This document shows positions 26,017 through 35,208 of a DNA stretch of 64,000 nt, in pieces. Numbering within the stretch: position 1 is the stretch's first letter; each line of letters begins with the position of its first letter. The stretch comes from a marine bacterium B5-7 (lineage in GTDB: Bacteria > Pseudomonadota > Gammaproteobacteria > Arenicellales > CAJQKF01): positions 73,950 through 137,949 of the forward strand of contig BQJD01000007.1 of NCBI GenBank assembly GCA_021604525.1, in the 5' to 3' direction. A program made the translations under genes and the position numbers. A model generated the notes under the pieces. The model had not been told where the DNA came from, ran no database searches, and saw only the letters and a list, made by a program, of their open reading frames with translations.

Positions 26017-26333
26017 TCCTGACACCGCACACCGCTCTGCCAGGTTTCTTGATACGCCCTTTTAACAGGTTGATAACGCCGTTCAGCGGCATATATTAGA
26101 ATTACAAGCATTTGTATGGTTTATAGTTACAAGAAAGTTAGAATCAATTTCATTCTGCCCGTTTAACCCGACAGACCAGATCGGGTTACCAAGGTAGCAA
26201 TGACTATTAGATCCGTCTGCACGGAAGTGTAGAAAGCAGGTGATAGGGTACAGCGTACTGGGGTCCACGAGAACCCAATGAATCTGTCTGTTCCAGCTTG
26301 TTACCAGATAACATAAAAGGGGAGTAAACAGAC
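26017..26333 (+). promoter_or_regulatory. Upstream region of the trimeric adhesin gene
   Basis: This 317-base gap holds no gene. It contains an 8-bp inverted repeat, TAACCCGA (26164-26171) and TCGGGTTA (26181-26188), with a 9-base loop; this could be an operator or leader hairpin. A purine-rich AAAAGGGGAG stretch before the ATG at 26334 would serve as ribosome site. The long gap and hairpin suggest a regulated 5' leader. I could not match it to a known riboswitch class. Confidence 0.4.
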
Positions 26334-28943
26334 ATGAACTCTTGTAAACGCCATGCGGCCACATCAACCGGCTTGCTGTCATCACAACACACAATGTTCA
26401 AAGTATCGGTGCTGTCCAGCGCCATCGCCCTGAGCCTCGGCAACGCTACGCCCGCCTGGTCGGTGAATATCGTCATCACCGACACCGGCAGTAATTCCGG
26501 TCCGGGGCCTGCGGCTGGCGACAGTAATACCCTCCTGGGCGAGAATGCCGGCTTGTCACTGTCGGGCAACTTCAATACGGTTGTGGGCAAAAACGCCGGC
26601 TTCAGCCTGACAGGCAATCACAATATCGCCTCGGGCGAGTACGCCGGCTACAGCCTGTCCGGCAATGACAATGTTGTCTCGGGCAGGAGCGCCGGCCTCA
26701 GACTGACCGGTCATGACAATATCGCCTCGGGTAATCGCGCCGGTTTTTCCCTGTCCGGCAATTACAATACCATCTCGGGCACTCGAGCCGGCTTCAGCCT
26801 GACAGGCAATCACAATATCGCCTCGGGTCATTACTCCGGCTACAACCTGTCCGGCAATGACAATATCGCCTCGGGTTATCGTACCGGCTACAACCTGTCC
26901 GGTAATTACAATATCGCCTCGGGTATTCGTACCGGCTACAGCCTGTCCGGCAATGACAATGTTGTCTCGGGCAGGAACGCCGGCTCCCGTCTGTCGGGAA
27001 GTTACAATATCGTCTCGGGATATCGCGCCGGCTACAGCCTATCCGGTAACCGTAATATCGCTTCGGGTATTCGTACCGGCTACAGCCTGTCCGGCAATGA
27101 CAATACCATCTCGGGCACTCGCGCCGGCTTCAGCCTGTCCGGCAATGACAATGTTGTCTCGGGCAGGTACGCCGGCAACCGCCTGTCCGGCAATAACAAT
27201 ATCGCCTCGGGCAGGAACGCCGGCCTCAGCCTGTCCGGCAATGACAATGTTGTCTCGGGCAGGTACGCCGGCTTCAGCTTGTTCGGCAGTAGCAATATCG
27301 CCTCGGGCTCATACGCCGGCTTCAGACTGTCCGGCAATAACAATAGCGTTTCGGGCCTTCTCGCCGGCTACAGCCTGTCTGGCTTTAACAATATCGCCTC
27401 GGGCAGCAGCGCCGGCTTCAGACTGTCCGGCAATTACAATGTTGTCTCGGGCAGGAGCACCGGCCTCAGACTGACCGGTAATGACAATATCGCCTCGGGC
27501 AGGAGCGCCGGCGAAAGCCTGTCCGGTCATGACAATATCGCCTCGGGCAGGAGCGCCGGCCTCAACCTGACCGGCAATTACAATACCATCTCGGGCACTC
27601 GCGCCGGCTTCAGCCTGTCCGGCAATGGCAATATTACCTCGGGCACTCGCGCCGGCTACAGCCTGTCCGGCAGTTACAATATCGTCGCAGGCTTATTCGT
27701 CGGCGAAAGCCTGTCCGGTAATGACAATATCGCCTCGGGCAACCACGCCGGCTTCAGCCTGACCGGTAACCGCAATATCGCTTCGGGCACATATGCCGGC
27801 ACTCGCCTGTCCGGCAATGAAAATGTCGCCTCAGGCTCATTCGCCGGCTTCAGCCTGAGTGGCGATACCAACATCGTTACAGGCTTTAAGGCCGGGCAAT
27901 ATTTGTCGGGCTTGGACAATGTGGTTTCGGGCACCAATACCGGCCTCAGGCTGACGGGTTCCAGCAATACGGTTTCGGGCAGCCTGGCTGGCCAAAACCT
28001 GTCGGGTTCACGAAACATAGCTACCGGCTTCCAGGCGGGATACAGGTTATCCGGCTACGGCAATATCGCCATCGGTAACGGCGCAAATCTCGATCCGGGC
28101 GGCGTGGTTGACAATACTATTGCCATCGGCAGCGGATCCTCGGCCACCGCCGACGGCGCCATTGCCATCGGCATGGGCGCGACTGCTACCGGTTCACAGG
28201 CTATCGGCAATTTCTCCACCGCCTCTAACGGCGGCTCGGCCTTTGGTGATTATGCGACTGCCACCGGCACATTCAGCGTCGCGGTCGGCGACAGCGCCTC
28301 GGCGACTGGATCACGCGCAACCGCCGTTGGCAGCGGTGCGACCAGTAGCGGCGCCAATTCCACCGCCCTTGGCAGCGGCGCGGTCGCCTCCCATGCCAAT
28401 TCCGTGGCCTTGGGTGCGGGTTCAGTCACCAGCCGGCCGAATACTGTATCGGTCGGTGCGCCGGGTGCTGAGCGCATCATCGAAAATGTCGCGCCGGGTG
28501 TTAACGGCACTGATGCGGTGAATGTGAATCAGCTTGGCGCCGTGGATGCCAAAACCCAGGTCAATGCGCGCAATATCGCCAGTAACTTTACCCGTATTCA
28601 AACCAATGAGCAGCGTCTGAATACGCATGACAACGTTCTGAACTCACACGAACAGCGCCTGAACGGACTGGATGACCGGGTGCGTGGTTTGCAGAAGAAC
28701 GCCTATGGCGGCATTGCCGCGGCCGGTGCCCTTGGGGCATCGAGCAACGTGCAGTTATTACCGGGTGAAACCGGCCTCGGTGTCGGTGTGGGTTACTTCG
28801 AGGGGGAGAATGCACTCGCCCTGGAGGTCAAGCATCGCATCGCTTCGGGTAAAAGCTTCCTGACCTTCGGCGTCGGCAGCGGTGGTTCGGATTCGACCCT
28901 GTATCGCGCCGGCTGGGGCGTGGTGCTCGGCGGCAAGGAGTAA
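26334..28943 (+). CDS. YadA-like trimeric autotransporter adhesin with 16-residue head repeats
   Basis: This 869-residue surface protein starts with an extended signal-like N-terminus ending near NATPAWS. Residues 65-576 are 32 tandem 16-residue repeats (consensus NIASGxxAGxSLSGND). About 130 residues of shorter YadA-head repeats follow (AIAIGSGSSATADGA, TAVGSGATSSGANST). Then come a neck (GTDAVNVNQL), a short coiled-coil stalk with RLNxHDNVLNSHEQRLNGLDDRV, and a YadA-type membrane anchor (GGIAAAGALG to GWGVVLGG). Three chains would form one outer-membrane barrel and project a lollipop head for adhesion or autoaggregation. It is monocistronic, with a hairpin after the stop. Confidence 0.88.
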   Translation: MNSCKRHAATSTGLLSSQHTMFKVSVLSSAIALSLGNATPAWSVNIVITDTGSNSGPGPAAGDSNTLLGENAGLSLSGNFNTVVGKNAGFSLTGNHNIASGEYAGYSLSGNDNVVSGRSAGLRLTGHDNIASGNRAGFSLSGNYNTISGTRAGFSLTGNHNIASGHYSGYNLSGNDNIASGYRTGYNLSGNYNIASGIRTGYSLSGNDNVVSGRNAGSRLSGSYNIVSGYRAGYSLSGNRNIASGIRTGYSLSGNDNTISGTRAGFSLSGNDNVVSGRYAGNRLSGNNNIASGRNAGLSLSGNDNVVSGRYAGFSLFGSSNIASGSYAGFRLSGNNNSVSGLLAGYSLSGFNNIASGSSAGFRLSGNYNVVSGRSTGLRLTGNDNIASGRSAGESLSGHDNIASGRSAGLNLTGNYNTISGTRAGFSLSGNGNITSGTRAGYSLSGSYNIVAGLFVGESLSGNDNIASGNHAGFSLTGNRNIASGTYAGTRLSGNENVASGSFAGFSLSGDTNIVTGFKAGQYLSGLDNVVSGTNTGLRLTGSSNTVSGSLAGQNLSGSRNIATGFQAGYRLSGYGNIAIGNGANLDPGGVVDNTIAIGSGSSATADGAIAIGMGATATGSQAIGNFSTASNGGSAFGDYATATGTFSVAVGDSASATGSRATAVGSGATSSGANSTALGSGAVASHANSVALGAGSVTSRPNTVSVGAPGAERIIENVAPGVNGTDAVNVNQLGAVDAKTQVNARNIASNFTRIQTNEQRLNTHDNVLNSHEQRLNGLDDRVRGLQKNAYGGIAAAGALGASSNVQLLPGETGLGVGVGYFEGENALALEVKHRIASGKSFLTFGVGSGGSDSTLYRAGWGVVLGGKE
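26526..28061 (+). repeat. 32 tandem 48-bp repeats coding the adhesin head
   Basis: The period is 48 bases (16 codons) and the array is in frame throughout. Units differ mainly at codons 5-6, 9-10 and 15-16; the core AATATCGCCTCGGG and GCCTGTCCGGCAAT blocks recur almost identically at DNA level. The last copies (about unit 28 onwards) diverge. Near-identical tandem units are prone to recombination, so head length may vary between strains. Confidence 0.9.
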
Positions 28944-28949
28944 CCCATT

Positions 28950-28985
28950 GGAGGATGACGCCACGCAGCGTCATCCTCCGGCTTT
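28950..28985. terminator. Hairpin terminator between convergent genes
   Basis: A 12-bp stem (GGAGGATGACGC at 28950-28961 and GCGTCATCCTCC at 28968-28979) with a 6-base loop is followed on the plus strand by GGCTTTT. It lies between the adhesin stop and the stop of the convergent dehydrogenase gene, so it could serve both. The T run is short, so strength is uncertain. Confidence 0.7.
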
Positions 28986-31408
28986 TAACTGCGCATGCGC
29001 TCCGCCTTCGGGTCCAACAACGGCTGGCTGATCATCCTCGCCGCGCGGCGTTCGCCGAGTATCTCGATCTCGACTTCAAGCCCCTCGTCTACCAGTGCGA
29101 GAGGGATCATGCCGATGGCCACCGAGGCGCCACAATAATGTGCGTAGCCGCCTGAAGTAATGAAGCCGATGACCTCGCCCCGGTGGAATATGGGCTCGTC
29201 GGCAACCGCGTCGGCATCGTCGGCATCCACCACAAACACCTGCTGACTACGCCGTTCCGCCTCATGTGACTGCGTTGCTTCGATGGCTGCATCCTTGCCA
29301 ATAAAATTAGCCGCTTTGCCATAGGCGACAAATCGATCCAGCAAGGTTTCAGCCGGTGTGAAATCCGGTCGAAATTCCCGTTGCCATGATCCGAATGATT
29401 TCTCCAGTCTCAAACTCATCATGGCGCGCATACCGAACGGTTTCAGACCAAGATCCTGACCCGTATTTTCAAGCAGGTTGTACAACATGATCTGCTGGGC
29501 TGCCGGGACATAAATCTCATAACCGAGATCGCCGGTATAGGTCACCCTTTGAACCGTGGCATCACACAAGCCGACCGGCAACCGCGCTATGCCCATGAAT
29601 GGCAGTGCAGCGTTACTGACATCCGTTTCGGTTACTCTCGACAATAGCTCACGGGCATTCGGTCCGGCGATTTGAAACCCCAACCAGTCAAGCGAACGAT
29701 TTACGATACGCACACTGTCGTCGTTGGGCAAGTGCGATTCGAACCATCTCATGTGATACGCCTGTGCGCTGTAGGAGGCGGTCAGTCGGAAACTGTCATC
29801 AGCCAACCGTGCGATGGTGAAATCGCCGATGATACGTCCTTTGGGGCTTAACATCGGCGCCAGCGACATACGCCCGATGGACGGCACCCGCCCTGCCATC
29901 AAGGTGTCCAACCAATGCTTTGCGCCGCTGCCGGTGACCTCGTACTTGGCGAAGTTATGAATCTCGTTGATCCCCACAGCGGTTCTTACACCATGGCATT
30001 CTTCGCCGGTTGCCGTAAATGCGTTGGAGCGTCTGAACGATGGGGTCTCCTTGAGTTCATCGCCCGGCAAGGCGAAATAGTTGACGTGCTCGAGGCCATA
30101 ACCAGAACCGAATACCGCGCGTTTCGATTTCCATAGTCCGTAGGCGGGCGTGGTGTTAAGTTCACGACCCACCGGCAATTCTTCGTTGGGATAGGACACG
30201 GAAAAGCGTCGCCGGTAGTTTTCGCGAACCTTCTCGCGGGTCCACGCACGGGTGGGGTAATTGCCGAAACGGGCGACATCCATGGCAAAGACATCGCGCG
30301 AGGGTTCGCCATCGACCATCCACTCGGCCAGCGTCAGACCGACGCCGCCGCCCTGACTGAAGCCAGCCATCACCGCGCAGGCGCACCAGTATCCGGGTCG
30401 GCCCGGCACCGGACCCACCAGCGGATTGCCGTCCGGCGCAAATGTGAACGGCCCGTTGATGATCTGCTTGATACCCGCTTGAGCCAGCACCGGATAACGC
30501 GTGAAGGCGGTTTGCAGCGCGTCGCCGATACGATCGAGATTATCCGGCAGGAGTTCATGACCGAAGTCTGACGGCGTGCCGTTCACCGCCCATGGGTCGC
30601 ACTGTTGTTCGTAGAAGCCGATGACCAGACCGCGGCCTTCCTGGCGCAGATAACTTTCACCCTCCGGGTCCATGACATGCGGCAACTCACCACCATGATT
30701 GAAAACCTCGGGGATATCGTCCGTGACCAGGTATTGATGCTCCATGGGATGCAGCGGCAGATCGACGCCAACGAGTTCACCCACCTCGCGCGCCCACAAG
30801 CCGGCGGCATTAACCACGTGCTCGGCAACAACTGTGCCTTGCTCGGTTACCACCTGCCAGCCATCATCCACAGCAGTTAGTTCGATGACCGGATTTCGTA
30901 AAACGACTTCAGCACCGTTGTCACGGGCAGCGCGAGCATAGGCCTGTGTAGTCCCGGATGGATCGAGGTGGCCGTCGAGGGGATCGTAAAGTGCGCCGAT
31001 AACGCCTTCGATGTTGGTGATCGGCGATATCCTGGCGATCTCCGAGGGCCCGACGATTTCCGTCTCAAGCCCCATGTAGCGATGCTTGGCGCGTTCCGCC
31101 ATCAGGAAATCCATGCGCTCGGGTGTCGACGCCAGTGTCAAGCCACCGACGTGGTGCAAACCGCACGACAACCCGGTGGCCTCTTCCAGTTCACGATACA
31201 GTCGGATCGTATAACCCTGCAAGGCAGCCATGTTGGTGTCTGCATTCAAGGTATGAAACCCGCCGGCGGCATGCCAGGTCGAACCCGAGGTCAACTCCGA
31301 ACGTTCGATCAGCATGACATCGTTCCAGCCGAGTCGGGTGAGATGATAAAGCACGCTGCAGCCAACCACGCCGCCACCGATGACGACCACTCGGGTATGG
31401 GATTTCAC
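28985..31408 (-). CDS. FAD-dependent dimethylglycine/sarcosine dehydrogenase-like protein with GcvT domain
   Basis: From GTG 31408 (preceded by AAGGAG at 31417-31422, 8 bases away) this is about 807 residues. The N-terminal DAO-type FAD domain has VIGGGVVGCSVLYHL and GSTWHAAGGFHTL. A middle FAO_M domain contains YEVTGSGAKHWLDTLMAG and IGRMSLAPML. The C-terminal GCV_T domains contain GDLGYEIYVP and MRAMMSLRLEKSFG. Such enzymes oxidatively demethylate dimethylglycine, sarcosine or related methylamines and pass the one-carbon unit to folate. It stands alone on the minus strand, divergent from an SLC13 carrier. Confidence 0.9.
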   Translation of the reverse strand: MKSHTRVVVIGGGVVGCSVLYHLTRLGWNDVMLIERSELTSGSTWHAAGGFHTLNADTNMAALQGYTIRLYRELEEATGLSCGLHHVGGLTLASTPERMDFLMAERAKHRYMGLETEIVGPSEIARISPITNIEGVIGALYDPLDGHLDPSGTTQAYARAARDNGAEVVLRNPVIELTAVDDGWQVVTEQGTVVAEHVVNAAGLWAREVGELVGVDLPLHPMEHQYLVTDDIPEVFNHGGELPHVMDPEGESYLRQEGRGLVIGFYEQQCDPWAVNGTPSDFGHELLPDNLDRIGDALQTAFTRYPVLAQAGIKQIINGPFTFAPDGNPLVGPVPGRPGYWCACAVMAGFSQGGGVGLTLAEWMVDGEPSRDVFAMDVARFGNYPTRAWTREKVRENYRRRFSVSYPNEELPVGRELNTTPAYGLWKSKRAVFGSGYGLEHVNYFALPGDELKETPSFRRSNAFTATGEECHGVRTAVGINEIHNFAKYEVTGSGAKHWLDTLMAGRVPSIGRMSLAPMLSPKGRIIGDFTIARLADDSFRLTASYSAQAYHMRWFESHLPNDDSVRIVNRSLDWLGFQIAGPNARELLSRVTETDVSNAALPFMGIARLPVGLCDATVQRVTYTGDLGYEIYVPAAQQIMLYNLLENTGQDLGLKPFGMRAMMSLRLEKSFGSWQREFRPDFTPAETLLDRFVAYGKAANFIGKDAAIEATQSHEAERRSQQVFVVDADDADAVADEPIFHRGEVIGFITSGGYAHYCGASVAIGMIPLALVDEGLEVEIEILGERRAARMISQPLLDPKAERMRS

Positions 31409-31645
31409 TTGAGATTCTCCTTGTCCTTGACCGTATGGAAATTTGCCCCGGATCAAGACCTGAGCTTATTGCGCCACGTTATCGATCTGCCGGCTCGATT
31501 TCCCCAGAATTCTATGCTAACTGTTGGCAAGATGCTGTGCGGCTCGAACATTTCCTGTCACAGACCTGCATTGCATTTATGGGGTTATTCGACCGCAATC
31601 AGGAACCGCGAACAAGCGGCTATCAATTAACGATCCCGATTCTTT

Positions 31646-33118
31646 ATGCAACGCGATACAAGAGACCTGCCAGCTACCGCACACACGACGCGTATGATCG
31701 GCCTGTTTCTTGGCCTGATATTGTTTGCGGCGTCGCTGATCGTGTCGCCACCGGCGGATTGGTCTGTGGAAGCCTGGCGGGTACTCGGCTGTATTGCGCT
31801 CATGGTGTGCTGGTGGATCAGCGAGGCGATCCCGGTGTATGCCACAGGACTGGCACCGCTTGTTGCGCTGCCGCTGATGTCGGTCGCCACACCGGCCGAG
31901 GCAGCGGCGCCCTATGGTGATCCATTGATATTCCTGTTTCTCGGTGGATTCATGATCGCCCAGTCCATACAGAAATTCGGCCTTCACCGTCGCATTGCCT
32001 TGAGACTGCTGTCGCTCACCGGTACGGGCCTGCGTCATCTGGTAGGCGGCTTCATGCTGGCTTGCGCCTTCCTGTCAATGTGGATCAGCAATACAGCCAC
32101 CGCGGTCATGATGCTGCCCATTGCGTTATCGGTGGTATCGCTGATTGAGGAAAGTGGCCTTGAGGTGGAAGTCGAACGTCGATTCGAACGTGCATTGCTG
32201 CTTTCCATTGCTTACGCCTGCAGCCTGGGTGGTATCGCAACACTGATTGGCACGCCGCCCAACGCCATCCTCGCCGCCTACCTTGCCCGCGAGCACGACA
32301 TGGTTATTACCTTTGCAAGCTGGATTCAATTTGCCCTGCCGCTGTCCATTGTCCTGTTGTTTATCACCTGGTTCGTACTGACTCGTCTGTTTCGATTACC
32401 CGACCAGCCGCTTAACAGCGCTTCCAGCTTGATCACCGAAGGCCTTAAGCGGCTCGGCCCGATTGATCGCGGCGAACGCATGGCGCTTGGCTGCTTCATA
32501 CTGGCTGCCGTTTTATGGATCGGTCGCGGCATGCTCGAAGTCTGGCTGCCATGGTTGAAACTGTCCGATGCCGGTATCGCCATCGGCGTTAGCCTGTTGT
32601 TGTTCGCACTGCCGGTTGATTCAGAGCGAGGCATATTCGCACTTAACTGGAGCGACGCACGGCAAGTGCCGTGGGGTGTTTTATTGCTGTTCGGCGGCGG
32701 ACTGAGTCTTGCCCGGGCCATCGATGAAACCGGCCTCGCCGGTCATATCGGTTCAGCGCTGGTGGCCATGGATGCCTGGCCGTATTGGCTGGTGGTGAGT
32801 ATCGCGGTTGCGATGATCGTGTTTTTGACCGAAGTCATGAGCAATACCGCAACCACTGCCGCCTTCGTACCCATTGCCGCGGCGCTGGCAATAGCACTTG
32901 GTCACGATCCGCTATCGCTGGCCGTACCGGTTGCGCTGGCCGCAAGCTGCGCCTTCATGCTGCCGTCGGCGACGCCTCCCAATGCCGTCGTTTTCGGGTC
33001 TGGCAGGCTCACTATTAATCAAATGGCGCGTGCCGGGTTTTTATTTAACCTCATCGCGATTACCATTCTTGCAATGGTCGCCGCCACACCGTTGATCAAC
33101 CTTTTGCAAAATAACTGA
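31646..33118 (+). CDS. SLC13/DASS-family anion:sodium symporter
   Basis: This 490-residue membrane protein has about 12 hydrophobic segments and the DASS signatures WISNTATAVMMLP and GIATLIGTPPNAILAAYL, repeated in the second half as VMSNTATTAAFVPIAAA and SCAFMLPSATPPNAVVFGSG. It imports dicarboxylates, citrate or sulfate with sodium. Sulfate uptake would suit the sulfotransferase-rich surroundings, but dicarboxylate transport is at least as likely. Confidence 0.92.
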   Translation: MQRDTRDLPATAHTTRMIGLFLGLILFAASLIVSPPADWSVEAWRVLGCIALMVCWWISEAIPVYATGLAPLVALPLMSVATPAEAAAPYGDPLIFLFLGGFMIAQSIQKFGLHRRIALRLLSLTGTGLRHLVGGFMLACAFLSMWISNTATAVMMLPIALSVVSLIEESGLEVEVERRFERALLLSIAYACSLGGIATLIGTPPNAILAAYLAREHDMVITFASWIQFALPLSIVLLFITWFVLTRLFRLPDQPLNSASSLITEGLKRLGPIDRGERMALGCFILAAVLWIGRGMLEVWLPWLKLSDAGIAIGVSLLLFALPVDSERGIFALNWSDARQVPWGVLLLFGGGLSLARAIDETGLAGHIGSALVAMDAWPYWLVVSIAVAMIVFLTEVMSNTATTAAFVPIAAALAIALGHDPLSLAVPVALAASCAFMLPSATPPNAVVFGSGRLTINQMARAGFLFNLIAITILAMVAATPLINLLQNN

Positions 33119-33170
33119 TCGGGTAGTGGCATGCTGCCAGCATCAAGACCGATGAACCCCGGAGGTTGCC

Positions 33171-33530
33171 ATGAACGAAGCATCACAAAGTAACTTGAGC
33201 GAAGAGCGCTGTGAAGCCTGTCGCGCCGATGCGCCGAAGGTCGACGACGATGAACTGGAATCCTTGATCACGGAGATACCCAACTGGTCGGTAGAAATAC
33301 GCGACGGGGTCATGCAACTGGAACGCCGCTTCAGTTTCAGGAATTTTGCCGACGCCCTGGCCTTCACCAATCGGGTTGGCGATATCGCCGAAGCAGAGAA
33401 TCACCACCCGTCCATCACCGTCGAGTGGGGTGCAGCGACAATCACCTGGTGGAGCCACAAGATACGTGGTCTGCATCGCAATGACTTCATTATGGCCGCA
33501 CGCACCGATGACCAATATGAACCCGCCTGA
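33171..33530 (+). CDS. phhB: Pterin-4a-carbinolamine dehydratase
   Basis: This 119-residue protein has the PCD signature [23 protein letters not shown] and a typical [18 protein letters not shown] helix. It dehydrates 4a-hydroxytetrahydrobiopterin formed by aromatic amino acid hydroxylases, recycling the cofactor. About 20 extra N-terminal residues carry a CEAC pair. No hydroxylase gene is nearby. It lies 50 bases before the PPTase gene on the same strand. Confidence 0.92.
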   Translation: MNEASQSNLSEERCEACRADAPKVDDDELESLITEIPNWSVEIRDGVMQLERRFSFRNFADALAFTNRVGDIAEAENHHPSITVEWGAATITWWSHKIRGLHRNDFIMAARTDDQYEPA

Positions 33531-33580
33531 CCAATGTCTGAAGGTCGTTGTATCTTGAGCCATCCTGGTGGACAAAGCTG

Positions 33581-34330
33581 ATGGATGCAGCAGTAACCGA
33601 CGGCGTGGCCACGCTACCGCTTGATTGGCGTGTGTTCGATGATGCGCCTCCCCTGGTGGCTGGCGAGGTGCAATTGGTGGCACGAGATATCGACGATGAC
33701 CGTGCAGTAGAGACTGATCAGACTTTGTTGAACGATGCCGAAACGGCGCGTGCCGCACGTCTTAAAATTGACCGCCATCGGCGCCGCTGGATCGCTGGCC
33801 GTGCACTCTTAAAGCGCTTGCTTGGACATTACGCCGGCGTTGATGCAACGGACATTCGTCTTGGCTACGGCGACATCGGCAAGCCTTATCTCAAGTTTCC
33901 GGAAGCCACCGGTATCCAGTTTAACTACACGGATTCCGGTGGCTGTCTGATCTACGCTTTCTCCCGTAACATCGAGGTGGGTATCGACCTTGAAGCGTTG
34001 CCGCGCGGGGTCAGATATGCATTGATCGCACCACGTAAAATGACAAAAACCGAACAGCGGGCATTCGAACAGATTCCCGAACATCTAAAAGAATATGCAT
34101 TTCTCGCCTGCTGGACCCGCAAGGAATCCTACGGTAAGGCCCTGGGTGTCGGCATTCGATATCCGATGAACGAGGTGACATTGTGCGAGGATTACTCAAA
34201 TGCAATCCATGCGATTAACGATGAGGCTAACGGCTGCCACACCCTGATGCAGATCAAACCGCCGTTTGACGGCATCGCCTGTCTCACAGTCAAATCAGAA
34301 TTCGTGTGTGTTAATGCATTTGAGATATAG
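33581..34330 (+). CDS. 4'-phosphopantetheinyl transferase (Sfp/HetI type)
   Basis: From the ATG at 33581 this is 249 residues. It carries the magnesium-binding motif VGIDLEALPR and WTRKESYGKALGVG, both diagnostic for Sfp-type PPTases, which load phosphopantetheine from CoA onto carrier domains. The P2 motif, usually FNxSHS, reads FNYTDS: the CoA-phosphate-binding His is Asp. It precedes a biosynthetic island with two NRPSs, each with a carrier domain that needs this modification, so it is probably dedicated to them. Confidence 0.88.
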   Translation: MDAAVTDGVATLPLDWRVFDDAPPLVAGEVQLVARDIDDDRAVETDQTLLNDAETARAARLKIDRHRRRWIAGRALLKRLLGHYAGVDATDIRLGYGDIGKPYLKFPEATGIQFNYTDSGGCLIYAFSRNIEVGIDLEALPRGVRYALIAPRKMTKTEQRAFEQIPEHLKEYAFLACWTRKESYGKALGVGIRYPMNEVTLCEDYSNAIHAINDEANGCHTLMQIKPPFDGIACLTVKSEFVCVNAFEI

Positions 34331-34383
34331 ACAACAAATACAGGTTTGACACACTTGCCAGCGCAATCAACAAACAGGAACCT

Positions 34384-35163
34384 ATGAGTTCAACACCTGA
34401 CATGGAGTCGCCGAAGGCGATACAGGCAACGATCACCTATTCCGTTAGTGCAGATCAATGTCATCAACCGGGCGTATACGAGCCGGAAAACCGCAAGCGT
34501 ACTCCGACCGTGTGGAACGAAGACCGGATGATGTCTATTTTCGACGCACGCTGTGAACTGGCTGAGCAGGATATTGATAGAACAGGTTTTGAACTTGCCA
34601 GTCTCAATACCGATATATGGGAGACCGATGACAAGCGCCCTGATCTATCCGGATACGCACAGGAACTTCGTCAACTGATCGTGACGAGAACGAAGGCTGT
34701 CGAGGCTCTCGCGCTCAGCATTGTTCGACGTGGAGAAAAGCGTAGTCCGCTATTGTTCGCTCATAACGACTTCAATTTCGATCACGGACCGGAGCATGCA
34801 CATGCAGTAATGGGGGAGCGTGCCGGGGAACTGGATGGACGACGATTCGCCATACTGCAAACGTGGCAACCGATTCGAACGCCGATCCACAGACATCCAC
34901 TGGCATTCTGTGATGCGCGAACAATTCAAAAGGATGACCTCATCCCTGAAAAGGGTACTTTCATGATTGCTTTTAACCCGCATCATCGTTGGTACTACTA
35001 CCCTGAAATGAGAACGGAAGAAATAGTACTGTTCAAAACGTTTGACTCGGCGACCGATGGGCGAGCGCGCTACGCCCCGCATGGATCCTTTGAGCATCCG
35101 GATACGCCCCCTGATGTTCCCGCTCGGCAAAGCGCCGAATCCCGATGGCTTCTACTTTTTTAA
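34384..35163 (+). CDS. CmcJ/NvfI-family oxidoreductase (putative Fe(II)/2-oxoglutarate enzyme)
   Basis: This 259-residue protein has the family's recognisable C-terminal pattern: WQPI, PLAFCDARTI, HHRWYYYPEMRTEEIVLFK, FDSATDGRARYAPHGSF and RQSAESR. The H at the start of the core and the later APHGSF His are candidate metal ligands. Family members include fungal NvfI-like enzymes and CmcJ of cephamycin 7-alpha-methoxylation. Here it is the first tailoring gene after the PPTase, so it probably oxidises an NRPS-related intermediate. The exact reaction is unknown. Confidence 0.75.
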   Translation: MSSTPDMESPKAIQATITYSVSADQCHQPGVYEPENRKRTPTVWNEDRMMSIFDARCELAEQDIDRTGFELASLNTDIWETDDKRPDLSGYAQELRQLIVTRTKAVEALALSIVRRGEKRSPLLFAHNDFNFDHGPEHAHAVMGERAGELDGRRFAILQTWQPIRTPIHRHPLAFCDARTIQKDDLIPEKGTFMIAFNPHHRWYYYPEMRTEEIVLFKTFDSATDGRARYAPHGSFEHPDTPPDVPARQSAESRWLLLF

Positions 35164-35208
35164 GAACCCTCAGCGTCGAACAAAAGACATTATTGAATTC
35201 ATCAGGAC

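Noticed and set aside
26556-28018. Several minus-strand frames across the adhesin repeats
   Set aside because: They mirror the plus-strand repeats and have no start signals or family features.
26526-28061. CRISPR-like or other non-coding repeat array
   Set aside because: The 48-base units are joined without spacers and keep one frame that fits a YadA-type adhesin head, so this is a coding repeat.
31435-31920. A plus-strand gene overlapping the start of the SLC13 carrier
   Set aside because: It overlaps both the dehydrogenase start and the carrier in another frame and has no recognisable features.
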